Below, piece by piece: positions 43,332-51,838 of a stretch of DNA of 64,000 nt; within the stretch, counting starts at the first letter, position 1, and each line of letters starts with the position of its first letter. The DNA is from JAGOBP01 sp046328575 (GTDB lineage: Bacteria; Chloroflexota; Anaerolineae; Fen-1058). The notes beneath the pieces were generated by a model. It saw nothing but the letters and a program-made list of their open reading frames with translations, was not told the origin of the DNA and searched no databases. Location of the stretch: assembly GCA_046328575.1 (NCBI GenBank), contig JAXLWI010000019.1, positions 1-64,000 of the forward strand, given 5' to 3'. The translations under genes and the position numbers were made by a program.

Positions 43332-44702
43332 TCACCGCGTTTTGCGCGCCTTCATAACCTCGCTTAGCCGCGGGTTTCTTGGCCGCGACTTTCTTTACAG
43401 GCTTCTTAGCAACGGATTTCTTCGCCGCTTTCTTGGCCGTCGACTTTTTCCTTGCCTGCTTCTTAGCGGCCGGTTTCCTTGGCGGTCGATTTCTTCGCAG
43501 CGACTTTCTTTGGCAGGTTTCTTAGCCGCCGATTTCTTTGCCGATCGTTTCTTCGGGGCCGCCGGTGTGGCGGATTCGATCAGGACGGTGAACTGCGCGC
43601 GTTTCGTCTCGATCACGTTGAGCAGACCATCGAACGACTTGATGAATTTATCCGCCTCAATCGACGCTGCTCTGTAGGCGGTGAGATCGAAGCCCAACAC
43701 CCGTAGATCAGCCACCACTTGCCGTGCGGCGGCAAGATCGGCATCGACGGTGCGCGCCACAACAGGTATGATCAATAGCGGCATAGGTTTCCGGCGGCCA
43801 CCGGTGTTGACGGTGTCCGGTCCGATGAGCGTATCGACATACAACACGTCGGGGTACTTAGGGTTCTTGGTGCGATTTTGCTTCGCGCGCTGCTTGCGCG
43901 CTCCGACTGCGCAGCCAGTTTCATGAAGCGTTCACTGCCAAACAGTTCGCTGTACTTCTCAAACACGCCATTGCGAATTGGCGACGGCGGCTTTGCCCAT
44001 CAACGCCACGGCCTGTGCCGCCTGCGGCCTTTAAGCGCCGCACGAGTTCTTCCGGCTTCTTGTCGAGCAACGTATCAACCATGACGACAAAGAACGACGC
44101 CACCGACGCGATGTGATCGATGCGGCGATTGGCGGCGACGCGGCGTTCCAGTTGCGCGAATATGCGCTTCGGCTACGGCAATGTAATGATCCATAGAGAA
44201 CATCAACGCTAAACGGTGCGACGTTGATACCGTCATACAACGCCTCTTCGATCGCGGGCAGACCTTCTTTGGTCGCCGGGATCTTGATCATAACGTTAAG
44301 GCGTTGTAGGGTTTGCCACAGCCAGACGCGCGTCGGCCAGCGTATAAAATCGGTATCGCCTTAATTTCGGCGACACTTCGATGCTGACATCGCCATCCAC
44401 GCCGTGTGTTTGGCGAAAGACGGTTCGAAACTCATCCGCCGCCATTCCGACATCTTCGATAGTGAGGGCGTCGTAAATCTGCTCGACGCCAGCAGCGGCA
44501 GCCAGCACCTTCATCGCTACGGTAATGATCACTGCTTCCGCCGATGGCGCCTCGAAAATCGACGGGTTCGAGGTCATGCCCAGCAAGCCTTCGGCTATCA
44601 TCGCCTTGAAAACTGCCTGCCGTGATCATCTGGCGCTGAATGTTGTCGTACAGATGCTCTGGCCCAGTTGAGCGAGTTGCTGAATCTTATTCGTGTGTAT
44701 GG
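43332..44702 (-). pseudogene. tal: Transaldolase with Lys/Ala-rich tail, frameshifted
   Basis: Ordered blocks: TNKIQQLAQLGQSI, YDNIQRQMITAG, LLGMTSNPSIFEAP, IYDALTIEDVGMAAD, QTHGVDGDVSIEVSPKL, MIKIPATKEGLPAIEEAL (Schiff-base Lys in the IKIPAT motif), ELFGSERFMKLAAQ, DVLYVDTLIGPDTVNT and SFDGLLNVIETKRAQF. This is the mycobacterial/cyanobacterial-type transaldolase of the pentose phosphate pathway. Beyond the normal end, a tail of about 70 residues reads PKKRSAKKSAAKKPAKE and continues with repeated KK/AK units in shifting frames until KARKTR. The start codon is approximate. RpiB, in the same pathway, is encoded upstream. Confidence 0.85.
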
Positions 44703-44771
44703 CTCTGTCCTCGATCCCCGCTCCACGTGTCACCTTAATTTAGATCGCGATGATTCGTGTTGATTAGTGGA

Positions 44772-45212
44772 TCAAGCGTTCTTTTCGATTGCTAATACCT
44801 TATAGTCGCCGCTGAAATTTCTCGGCGGTGTTGAACTGCAGCGCCAACGAAAGCCAGCACAATCTCGCGCGCCAACTCCACGCCGATGATGCGCGCACCA
44901 AGGCACAGCACGTTCATCGTCGTACACCTGATGGGCCGAATACGTATCGTGGCACAGGCCAGCGCGAATACCTTTCATTTTATTTAGCGGCAATACACGC
45001 GCCAACGCCGCTGCCGCAATCCACGTTGCCGCGTTCGGCACTGCCGTTTTTGGACGGCCTGGCCTGCAATAAAGCATAATCAGGATGGTCATCACCAGCA
45101 AGGTAGGTGTATTGCGCCGAGGTCGTGACGTCGTGACCGGCCTGCTCGAGAGCGTCAACCGTCCGCTTTGAGGGAGTAACCGCCGTGATCGGCGGCAATG
45201 GCCAATTTTCAT
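44772..45212 (-). pseudogene. rpiB: Ribose-5-phosphate isomerase B, frameshifted
   Basis: From 45212 (MKIGH..., probably MKIAIAADHGG before an indel) the frames give ALEQAGHDVTTSAQYTYLAG, DHPDYALL, NVDCGSGVGACIAAK (the CGSGxG active-site loop with catalytic Cys), KGIRAGLCHDTYSAHQ and KVLAIEKNA. These are the RpiB/LacAB blocks in order and the ~150-residue length fits. The enzyme interconverts ribose-5- and ribulose-5-phosphate and pairs functionally with transaldolase encoded next. About five indels are present. Confidence 0.83.
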
Positions 45213-45327
45213 CGAAGCGATCGCCCAGTAGCCAGTATCGGTCGTGATTCTCAGTATAAAGGTTACACCAAAACGCGAAGATCTACCAGCCTATTTGGGC
45301 AAGTGACGGCACCGATTTGCAATAAAA

Positions 45328-45353
45328 CGAGCGATCTGAAAACAGATCGCTCG
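45328..45353 (-). terminator. Terminator of tRNA-Leu
   Basis: On the minus strand cgagcgatctg-tttt-cagatcgctcg, an 11-bp perfect stem, is followed by ttttattgc, starting 2 bp after the tRNA 3' end. Confidence 0.82.
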
Positions 45354-45354
45354 A

Positions 45355-45436
45355 TGGGCCAGAAGGACTCGAACCTTCACGTTCTCGCGAACGGGAGATT
45401 TTAAGTCTCCTGCGGCTGCCATTTCGCCACCGGCCC
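45355..45436 (-). tRNA. tRNA-Leu (anticodon UAA)
   Basis: Minus-strand gene with anticodon arm GGAGA-CTTAAAA-TCTCC (anticodon TAA), long variable arm CGTTC-GCGA-GAACG and T-arm GAAGG-TTCGAGT-CCTTC, a class II tRNA. The 5' acceptor GGGCCGG should meet TCGGCCC, but only TGGCCC is present after the T-stem, so one base seems missing; the D-loop is also one base short. CCA is not encoded. Its own promoter and terminator flank it. Confidence 0.85.
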
Positions 45437-45445
45437 GTGACCGCC

Positions 45446-45474
45446 ATTCTAACACGCCCAGCGCGGTCACGCAA
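45446..45474 (-). promoter_or_regulatory. Promoter of tRNA-Leu
   Basis: On the minus strand TTGCGT (45474-45469), 17-bp spacer, TAGAAT (45451-45446), ending about 10 bp before the tRNA 5' end and abutting the stop codon of the CoA-transferase-like gene. Confidence 0.6.
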
Positions 45475-46759
45475 CTACAAATACTTCAACTCGTGTGCTT
45501 GCCGTTCCAACTCCTCGCGGAAGTCAGGATGCGCGATGTTGATCAATGAACGTGCTCGTTCGCGGATGCGCTTGCCGTACAACTCCGCCACGCCATACTC
45601 GGTGACGATGAAGCGGATGTGATTGCGCGTGGTCACTACCGCCGCGCCCTATTTCAACATCGCCACGATCTTGCTGGTGTTGGTGCCTTTGATCATAGCC
45701 GGGGCCGGTAGCGCGATGATGGGAATGCGCGGTGCTGCGTGAGGCGCCGTGCATGAAATCGACCTGGCCGCCAACGCCGCTGTAAAACCGCGGGCCGATC
45801 GGATGCCGCGCACACCTGCCGATCAGATCGACTTCGATCGCGCTGTTGATAGCCACCATCCGATCGTTCTGGGCGACGACGAAAGGATCGTTGATGTACT
45901 CAGGTCGGGTGCAGTTCCACGATCGGGTTGTCATCGACAATCGTACAAGCGCTGTGTACCCAGCATGAAGCCCGCCACGATCTTTTTGCCAGGATGCAGA
46001 CTCTTGCGTTCGCCGTTGATCCTGCCGCGCTCCACCAGATCGATCACGCCGTCGGCAAACAGTACTCGATATACACGCCCAAATCTTTGTGCGTGGTCAG
46101 TTCCTTCAACACCGCGTCCCGGGAATTGCGCCGATACCGGTTTGCAGTGTTCCGCACCGTCAGGGATCATGGCCGCGATGTGCTTGGCGATCCGCGCGGC
46201 CACTTCGGATAGCCGCGCATTTGAACCTCAGGCGGTTGTAATCGACCGGAATAATGTGCGTCGTTTGCGACATGAGACCGAACGAGTCGCCCAGCGTGCG
46301 GCATCTGCTGATTGACTTCGGCGACAATCTTAGCGACCTGTGCCGCGGTTTAAGTGCGCCCACTTCAATGCCGAACGAGCAATAACCGTGTTCGTCAGGC
46401 GGGCTGACGTGAATTAAGGCCACGTCGATGGGCGAGCAGACGCGGCATCTCTGACAAAAACATCGGCGTGAGAAAGTCGGCGCGGCCTCGTTGACGACGC
46501 GCGTGCGGTCATCGCTGATGAACGGCGTATTTGACGCGCATGTGCTCTTCCATGCCCGGCTGCACATACGCCGCGTCGCCCACCGTCGTTGCATGATTTC
46601 AGTAGTGCAGTTCCGGCGCATAATCAACCAGCGCCTTCATCACCTTTTGTGATGCCGACAGTTGCCCGTTAGAAAGACCCGCATACCGGGCTTGATCGCC
46701 CGTACGGCCTGATCGGGCGTAGCGGTACGTTCCTGATAGAGTTTCGTCCAAGCAGCCAT
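45475..46759 (-). pseudogene. Acetyl-CoA hydrolase / 4-hydroxybutyrate CoA-transferase family, frameshifted
   Basis: Start at 46759 (MAAWTKLYQERTATPDQAVR) with GAGGTGAC upstream. Later blocks in shifting frames: IKPGMRVFLTGNC, NTPFISDDRTRVVNEA, VDVALIHVSPPDEHGYCSFG with IEVGALKP, YINDPFVVAQNDRMVAINSA, IEVDLIGR, GPRFYSGVGGQVDFMHGA (family glycine loop; the catalytic Glu follows in an adjacent block) and ELKYL at the end. These are the blocks of Cat1/AbfT-type enzymes of about 430 residues, which exchange or hydrolyse CoA thioesters. The gene follows alanine dehydrogenase by 17 bp. Confidence 0.85.
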
Positions 46760-46776
46760 ACTGTCACCTCGACCCG

Positions 46777-47853
46777 TTACACGTAGTTGGTGCAGCGCGG
46801 ATTGCTCAACATCTCCGTCGCGAGTGTTCACGCCACGCGCCAGTGACGGATCGTCGGCGATGGCCTGATCAAGCCCTTTACGCATAGGCACGGAATGTAA
46901 GGCCAGGCCGCATTGTTGAAGGCATGCCGTGGCGGTGCGCGCCGCCGCGCACCGTCATATTGGGGACGCAGTAATGCGTGACGTTCTCTTCGATGAACGT
47001 CGGCTTTACGATGCGTCGTCGGCCGGCTGGTTTCGACACACCCGCCTGATCGATCGCCACACATCGCGAGCACGCACGCCTTCATCGTGCGCACCATCTC
47101 GCGCGTAATCACGATCGGGTGCGTCACCGGCTTGATAAATCGCGCCGATCAGTACGTCGGCAAACTTCACGACTTTGCGCAGGTCTGAACTCGTGCGACA
47201 CCATCGTCACGGCGCGACCACCAAGATCGCATCGACGGTTTGTAGCCGTTTCAGATCCCAGTCGAGCAGGTAGACGCATTCCAGCGCCGATGCCACAAAA
47301 CGCGCGCTGCGCACGTGCCTAACGTGCCCGCCAACTATCACAACTTCGGCAGGCGCTTTACCCGGCACGCAGCTCAACAGAGCATCACCTTTACCACCCC
47401 CGATCATTTTTGGGCAACATCGCGGCGATTTGCACCATCATACAGCCCACGGCTTGCGACAATGGCGTGAGAACTGGCAGAGTGCCATCATCTTGCTGGA
47501 TCATTTCGTAGCCGATGGCGGTATTCTTCTGCAGCAAGGCTTCAACACGCGAACGTCGCGCCGCGGCGGTGTAGCCCCATTAACGTCTGGCCTTCGCGTA
47601 ACCAATCGGCCTCTTCAGCAGTAGGCCGCGCGACTTTCAATACGAGGTCGGCTCGTCCATACGCCTCTTGCGTGGAATAGACGATCTTGCCGCCACCAAC
47701 CCATAGTGCGCGATCGCGCTGAAGCCAGCCCCCAACCCAGCACCGCGTTCAATCACACGTGTGCCCTTCGGCGGTCAGCAGTTTAGCGCCAATCGGCGTC
47801 AAACCGACGCGGTATTCACCTTCGCGCCGTTCACGTGGAATACCAATATCCAT
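46777..47853 (-). pseudogene. ald: Alanine dehydrogenase, frameshifted
   Basis: Start at 47853 (MDIGIPRERREGEYRVGLTP) after GAGGTGAC. Further blocks: HTCVIERGAGLGAGFS, TPLSQAVGCMMVQIAAML, VVIVGGHVRHVRSARFVASA (remnant of the NAD-binding GGGVVG loop), VYLLDWDLKRLQTVDAI, RAVTMVSHEF, SPIVITREMVRTMK, VKPTFIEENVTHYCVPNM and SNPRCTNYV at the end. These are the Ald blocks (about 370 residues): reversible NAD-dependent alanine/pyruvate conversion. Some eight frame changes. The 17-bp spacing to the CoA-transferase gene suggests an operon. Confidence 0.87.
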
Positions 47854-47929
47854 GTTTGTCACCTCATCTTGGAATGAGAGATTGAAAGACGGCGGCTCAG
47901 CTCATGGCCGCCTGCCATTTTACAACTTT

Positions 47930-48399
47930 TTCACGCTCCCTTTCAACAAGATCGGGCGTTCGGCCACGCGCAGGACCCGATCGGCCACACTGCCGTACGT
48001 CCAGCGGGCAATCCCCGATCGGCCATGCGCGTTACCACATCGCGATCAAATCGGCCTGAATATCGTGCGCATACGAGATGATCTCATTGGCCGGATTGCC
48101 AAAGCGCACTTCGCTCGACAATTCGACGCAAACCTGAGTCAGATTCTTCTCAACGCCGTGCAGATAGTTGCGCAGTTCATCTTCGACCCGCTTCCGCCTC
48201 ACCGGTTTCGTCAAACGGCTCGCCCGGATACACCGCCATCGGATAGACCATCGCGGAGGCCGCCGCTAAATCGACGACCTGCGCGACCGATAGCGAATAG
48301 ACGTCAGCGCGCCGGCACGCCTTCAACACCACCTTCACATGCGGTAAGACCTGTTCAGCCAACGGCGCCCATCGGTGTAACGAGAATTCGGCGGTACAT
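47930..48399 (-). pseudogene. Universal stress protein (UspA family), frameshifted
   Basis: Start at 48399 (MYRRILVTPMG), after a perfect AGGAGG. Following a shift near 48365 the frame reads APLAEQVLPHVKVVLKACRR, VYSLSVAQVVDLAAASAMVY; another shift near 48190 leads to EDELRNYLHGVEKNLTQVCV, NPANEIISYAHDIQADLIAM; the last part (HGRSGIARW..., ILLKGSVKKL) again needs a shift. This is the UspA fold with the G-x2-G-x9-G-S/T nucleotide loop. It is the last gene affected by frameshifts. Confidence 0.82.
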
Positions 48400-48564
48400 G
48401 GTAGCCTCCTGGCGGATTATAAACGAAGGTTGAGGCTGCGGTAGGGTATACCCACTACGGGTTAAACCTATGTTTAGATTAGCATCGATCTGGCTCAAGG
48501 GAGTGAACAACGTCTCATTCTGTCAGGTTGAATGTCACCACACGCTTGATCGGTTGGTAAAATG

Positions 48565-48598
48565 AAGCGCGGGTACCCGTATTCGGATACCCGCGCTT
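48565..48598 (-). terminator. Terminator after membrane protein gene
   Basis: aagcgcgggta (48565-48575) and tacccgcgctt (48588-48598) form an 11-bp stem; on the minus strand it follows the 48620-48991 gene by 22 bp and is followed by cattttacc. Confidence 0.65.
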
Positions 48599-48619
48599 GC
48601 TCCAGGAGGAGATTGCCCG

Positions 48620-48991
48620 TTAGTTATTTGTGGTGCCAAACGATCGCGCCAATACCGCGATACCGGCGATGACCAGGAAAATCGGCCAGACGACACCCCA
48701 GTTCATATTGAACAGGAAGATCAGGGCGACTGCCAGCGGGAACAACCCGCCGATGAAGGCTCCGGTGACCGCGGGCGTAATGCGTTGCCCGTTGTTCTGG
48801 TAGATACGCCACGCGCTGCCCCACGCCCCCGCTGTGCCAAGCAGGATGAACAATGCCCACCAATTACCAATGTTTAACACATTAAAGTTCTGCAACAGAA
48901 AAATTACACCCAACCCGATCAAGACTATCGCGCCAACCCAGGCGCCGCTGTTACGCTGAACCGTTGGTTGAGAGGGTGGAAGTTCGCTCAT
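48620..48991 (-). CDS. Small membrane protein, LiaI/DUF5668-like
   Basis: The 123-residue protein has four hydrophobic segments. Its repeated layout (GAIVLIGLGVIFLLQNFNVL, then WGVVWPIFLVIAGIAVLARS) is the LiaI/LiaF-type transmembrane pattern 'gxxLIxxGxxFLLxN...WPxxLIxxGxxxL' found in proteins that sense envelope stress or accompany phage-shock/cell-wall regulators. No sensor kinase is adjacent. The start is preceded by AAGGAG. A similar, damaged gene is at 39564. Confidence 0.7.
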   Translation of the reverse strand: MSELPPSQPTVQRNSGAWVGAIVLIGLGVIFLLQNFNVLNIGNWWALFILLGTAGAWGSAWRIYQNNGQRITPAVTGAFIGGLFPLAVALIFLFNMNWGVVWPIFLVIAGIAVLARSFGTTNN

Positions 48992-49146
48992 GATGATGTC
49001 ACTCCTTGGAAGTTATGAGCGCAGTATACTCGTTCTCATTTGAATATTTAACTGCCTTATGCCTGAAATCTTCTCAGACTTAAGGCGGAGGTCGTGCGTG
49101 GTGCCGCCGATTGACAGCCCTTCCTGCTTAAGGTAATCTAAGCCCC

Positions 49147-50001
49147 ATGTCCACCCTAACCAAGGCAGCCGTGATCGATCGCCGCGAAGTACGCTATCGC
49201 CGTCGCATGAATCTACGTGTAACCACCCCAGAGCAAGCCGTCAAGTTCGTCAACGATGTCGGCTTCAGTTTTCTCTTCCCAATTCAAAGCGTAGAGATGC
49301 CGTCCCTTTGGGACGCGATTGCCGGTCGGGTAATGAAAACGACCAATAAGCACAGCGGCTACGAAATCGAGCGCACCTGGGGCTGGAAGGATGAAAGTCT
49401 CGATAAGAAATGGTGGTACTACGGCAAGCTGATCCGCGACAAGGCGACCCTCGTCAGCCTCGATGTTCTGCCGACCTTCTACGCCCTCAGCGAAAACTAC
49501 GGCGACTACGAGAACGATTATCTCGAAGAGTATCGCACCGGCGCGATCTCGTCGGAAGCAAAACAGATTTATGAAGCGTTGCTGCAATATGGCGCGTTAG
49601 ATGCCATTCGCTTGAGGCGTGAAGCGCGGATGAGTTCCGATGAAAGCAAGCCGCGTTTCGAGAAAGCCCTGACCGATTTGCAAGCCGGTTTGAAAGTATT
49701 GCCGATCGGCATCGCGCCTGTCGGCGCGTGGCGCTACGCCTTCATCTATGAAATCCTGCCGCGCTGGCTGCCCGACGTGCCCGATCGGGCGCGGGCGATT
49801 AGTCGGACTGAGGCCCGCCGCCGGATCCTCGATCGTTACATTCATAACGTGATCGCTGCGCCGCTGCCCACGATCGCGCGGCTATTCAAGTGGAAATCCA
49901 CTGAAGCGCAGCAAGCCGCCGAAGCGCTGGCCGCCGCAGGCCGCGTCGAACTCGACGTCAAAGTGACCGGCATCCGAGAACTTCAATTGATGGCCAAATA
50001 A
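49147..50001 (+). CDS. AlkZ-related protein (winged-helix DNA glycosylase-like)
   Basis: The 284-residue protein reads LRVTTPEQAVKFVNDVGFSF, LFPIQSVEMPSLWDAIAGRV, WGWKDESLDKKWWYYGKLIR, KATLVSLDVLPTFYALSENY and GDYENDYLEEY, the pattern of the 'AlkZ-related' branch of HTH_42/YcaQ proteins. AlkZ/YcaQ enzymes unhook alkylated bases from DNA, but this branch lacks an obvious Q-x-Q/D catalytic pair, so enzymatic activity is uncertain. Its stop shares one base with the start of the kinase-glycosidase fusion (TAATG), showing tight translational coupling and suggesting a joint role. Confidence 0.75.
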   Translation: MSTLTKAAVIDRREVRYRRRMNLRVTTPEQAVKFVNDVGFSFLFPIQSVEMPSLWDAIAGRVMKTTNKHSGYEIERTWGWKDESLDKKWWYYGKLIRDKATLVSLDVLPTFYALSENYGDYENDYLEEYRTGAISSEAKQIYEALLQYGALDAIRLRREARMSSDESKPRFEKALTDLQAGLKVLPIGIAPVGAWRYAFIYEILPRWLPDVPDRARAISRTEARRRILDRYIHNVIAAPLPTIARLFKWKSTEAQQAAEALAAAGRVELDVKVTGIRELQLMAK

Positions 50002-51836
50002 TGTCTGCTACTCACGATCTACTCGTCATTGGCGGCGCGTCGTTGGACGTGCTGCACCTGCCCGATGGTCACTCCGTCAAATCGCCGGGCGGCGCGGGAA
50101 TGTACACCGCGCTCGCCGCCGCCAAAGCGGGCGCACGGGTGTCGATGTTTGCCCCGCGCCCCAAGCCAGTTCCGAGCGAACTTCTGCCCGCGCTGGATCG
50201 CATCGACTGGATCGGCCCAATCGTTCCGCCCGATCAACTGCCGCGCTTCGAGATCGCCCATCACGGTGGCGGACGCGCCACGCTGGTCGATGCGTTCTGG
50301 GGCGGCGAAATGCTCATCACGCCGGAATCACTCACGCCCGATCATTTAACCGCGCCCCTCGTGCACATCGCCGCCCTGCGCACTGCCGAGCGACAACTCA
50401 ACTTTGCGAAAGCACTGGCTCCCGCCCCAACTCTCGCCCGATTCTCAGGGGCGGGAGTCCGCATTTCGGCGGGCACTTACGGCAAAATCTGCACCAGCGA
50501 ACCGGACACAGTGCGCGCTATCATGGCGTTAGCCGATTACTTCTTCATGAACGAAAATGAGGCCACCTTGATCTTCGGCAGCCTCGATCGAGTCCAAGCG
50601 CGACCCGGCCAATTTTTGTTCGTCACACTCAGTGCCAACGGCGCACTGGTTTTTCAGGGCAACCACGTCACCCACGTCGCAGGCGTGCCCGCTACCGAAG
50701 TCGATCCGACCGGTGCGGGCGACACGTTTTGCGGTGCCACGTTAGCCGGCCTGGCGCGCGGCCAACATCCGATTATGGCGGCGCGTGCGGCGATAGCCTT
50801 GGCCGCGGACATGATTGGTGGTGTGGGACCGACGCGGCTGTTAAGCGACGCCCCCGCCCCACCCTACCCGATCGATCCGCGGGTGGCCCCCGTGCCCGAT
50901 CAGATTCAGCGCATCGCTACGCTGATTGCGCGTCTGCCCGACGTGCAGCCCTTCGACTTCACGGGCGGCTTGTTCCCGCCCGTCGATCATCCCGGCGCGC
51001 TCGACCTGTTCTTTACGTCCACCTTGCAGCAGTTCAGTTTCTGGAATTTCAATCGCGCCGATGCACCGCGCGCCTACGGGACACCCCTAATTGCCGACTT
51101 TGACGGGCGGGCGCTCAAAGGTTCCGATTATTTGTTTGCAGCATATCGTCGCGCACTGGACGCCACTGCGACTCTGCTCACGCCGATCGGCCAGCGCGCC
51201 CTCACCGCCGATCAACTGGCCGCACTCTTTCGCGCCGACGACGGCGCCAATCCCATGCCCGCCTTCGATCTTCATCTGCAGCAGGCCAACGCCTATGGCC
51301 GCGACCTGCTGGCGCTGAACTTAACGCCGTCCGCCATCGTCGAGATCGCCAATCGGGCCGCGCACCCACGCGCCGCGTTGTTGTCGCTATTGGATCACAT
51401 TGGTGGTTACAAAGACGATCCGCTGCGCAAGAAATCGATGTTGCTGGCGTTGATTCTCGAACAACGGCCGGAGAAGTTCTTGCACGCCGTGACCGATGAA
51501 CCTCAGCCGCCTGTGATTGACTATCACCTGATGCGATCGTGTTTGCGCACAGGCTTGATCGAAATCAGTGACGTGGCACTGCGCGATCAACTCATCCGGC
51601 GTGAGGAAGTCTCAGCGCCGGATGAGTGGGCGATTCGGTTGGCGGCTTATGCGGCCATCGAGCAGGTGCAAAAACAATCGGGGCGCAGCATGGGTGCGGT
51701 GGATTGGTTCTTCTTCAATGCACGCCGCCGCTGCCCGGAAATGACGCCGCCAGACTGCGCGGCGTGCGCCATCGATGCCGTGTGCGCGCATTACGTCGAA
51801 CTATTCCAGCCGGTTCGGCGCACGACGTTCTACTAG
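50001..51836 (+). CDS. PfkB-family kinase fused to a Qng1/DUF2419-like glycosidase domain with Cys4 tail
   Basis: Residues 1-290 are a ribokinase-type fold: GGASLDVLHL, SPGGAGMYTALAAAKAG and the catalytic PTGAGD at 236-241. Residues about 315-611 form a separate helical domain. Its ordered features (TLQQFSFW at 341-348, SDYLFAAYRRALD at 375-387, LTADQLAALFRADD, then MP-x5-H, IDYHLMRSCLRTG at 506-518, DEWAIRLAA, VDWFFFNARRR) follow the pattern I recall for queuosine-5'-phosphate glycosidase. It closes with Cys578, 586, 589 and 595. I infer a nucleoside kinase coupled to an N-glycosidase, for instance queuosine salvage. The kinase part is firm; the second domain is a recollection-based match. 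Confidence 0.72.
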   Translation: MSATHDLLVIGGASLDVLHLPDGHSVKSPGGAGMYTALAAAKAGARVSMFAPRPKPVPSELLPALDRIDWIGPIVPPDQLPRFEIAHHGGGRATLVDAFWGGEMLITPESLTPDHLTAPLVHIAALRTAERQLNFAKALAPAPTLARFSGAGVRISAGTYGKICTSEPDTVRAIMALADYFFMNENEATLIFGSLDRVQARPGQFLFVTLSANGALVFQGNHVTHVAGVPATEVDPTGAGDTFCGATLAGLARGQHPIMAARAAIALAADMIGGVGPTRLLSDAPAPPYPIDPRVAPVPDQIQRIATLIARLPDVQPFDFTGGLFPPVDHPGALDLFFTSTLQQFSFWNFNRADAPRAYGTPLIADFDGRALKGSDYLFAAYRRALDATATLLTPIGQRALTADQLAALFRADDGANPMPAFDLHLQQANAYGRDLLALNLTPSAIVEIANRAAHPRAALLSLLDHIGGYKDDPLRKKSMLLALILEQRPEKFLHAVTDEPQPPVIDYHLMRSCLRTGLIEISDVALRDQLIRREEVSAPDEWAIRLAAYAAIEQVQKQSGRSMGAVDWFFFNARRRCPEMTPPDCAACAIDAVCAHYVELFQPVRRTTFY

Positions 51837-51838
51837 AA

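Noticed and set aside
32360..48370. Massive pseudogenisation or genome reduction
   Set aside because: Indispensable genes are hit, domains and motifs remain intact between the breaks, and the damage begins and ends abruptly, so an error-rich consensus is the simpler explanation.
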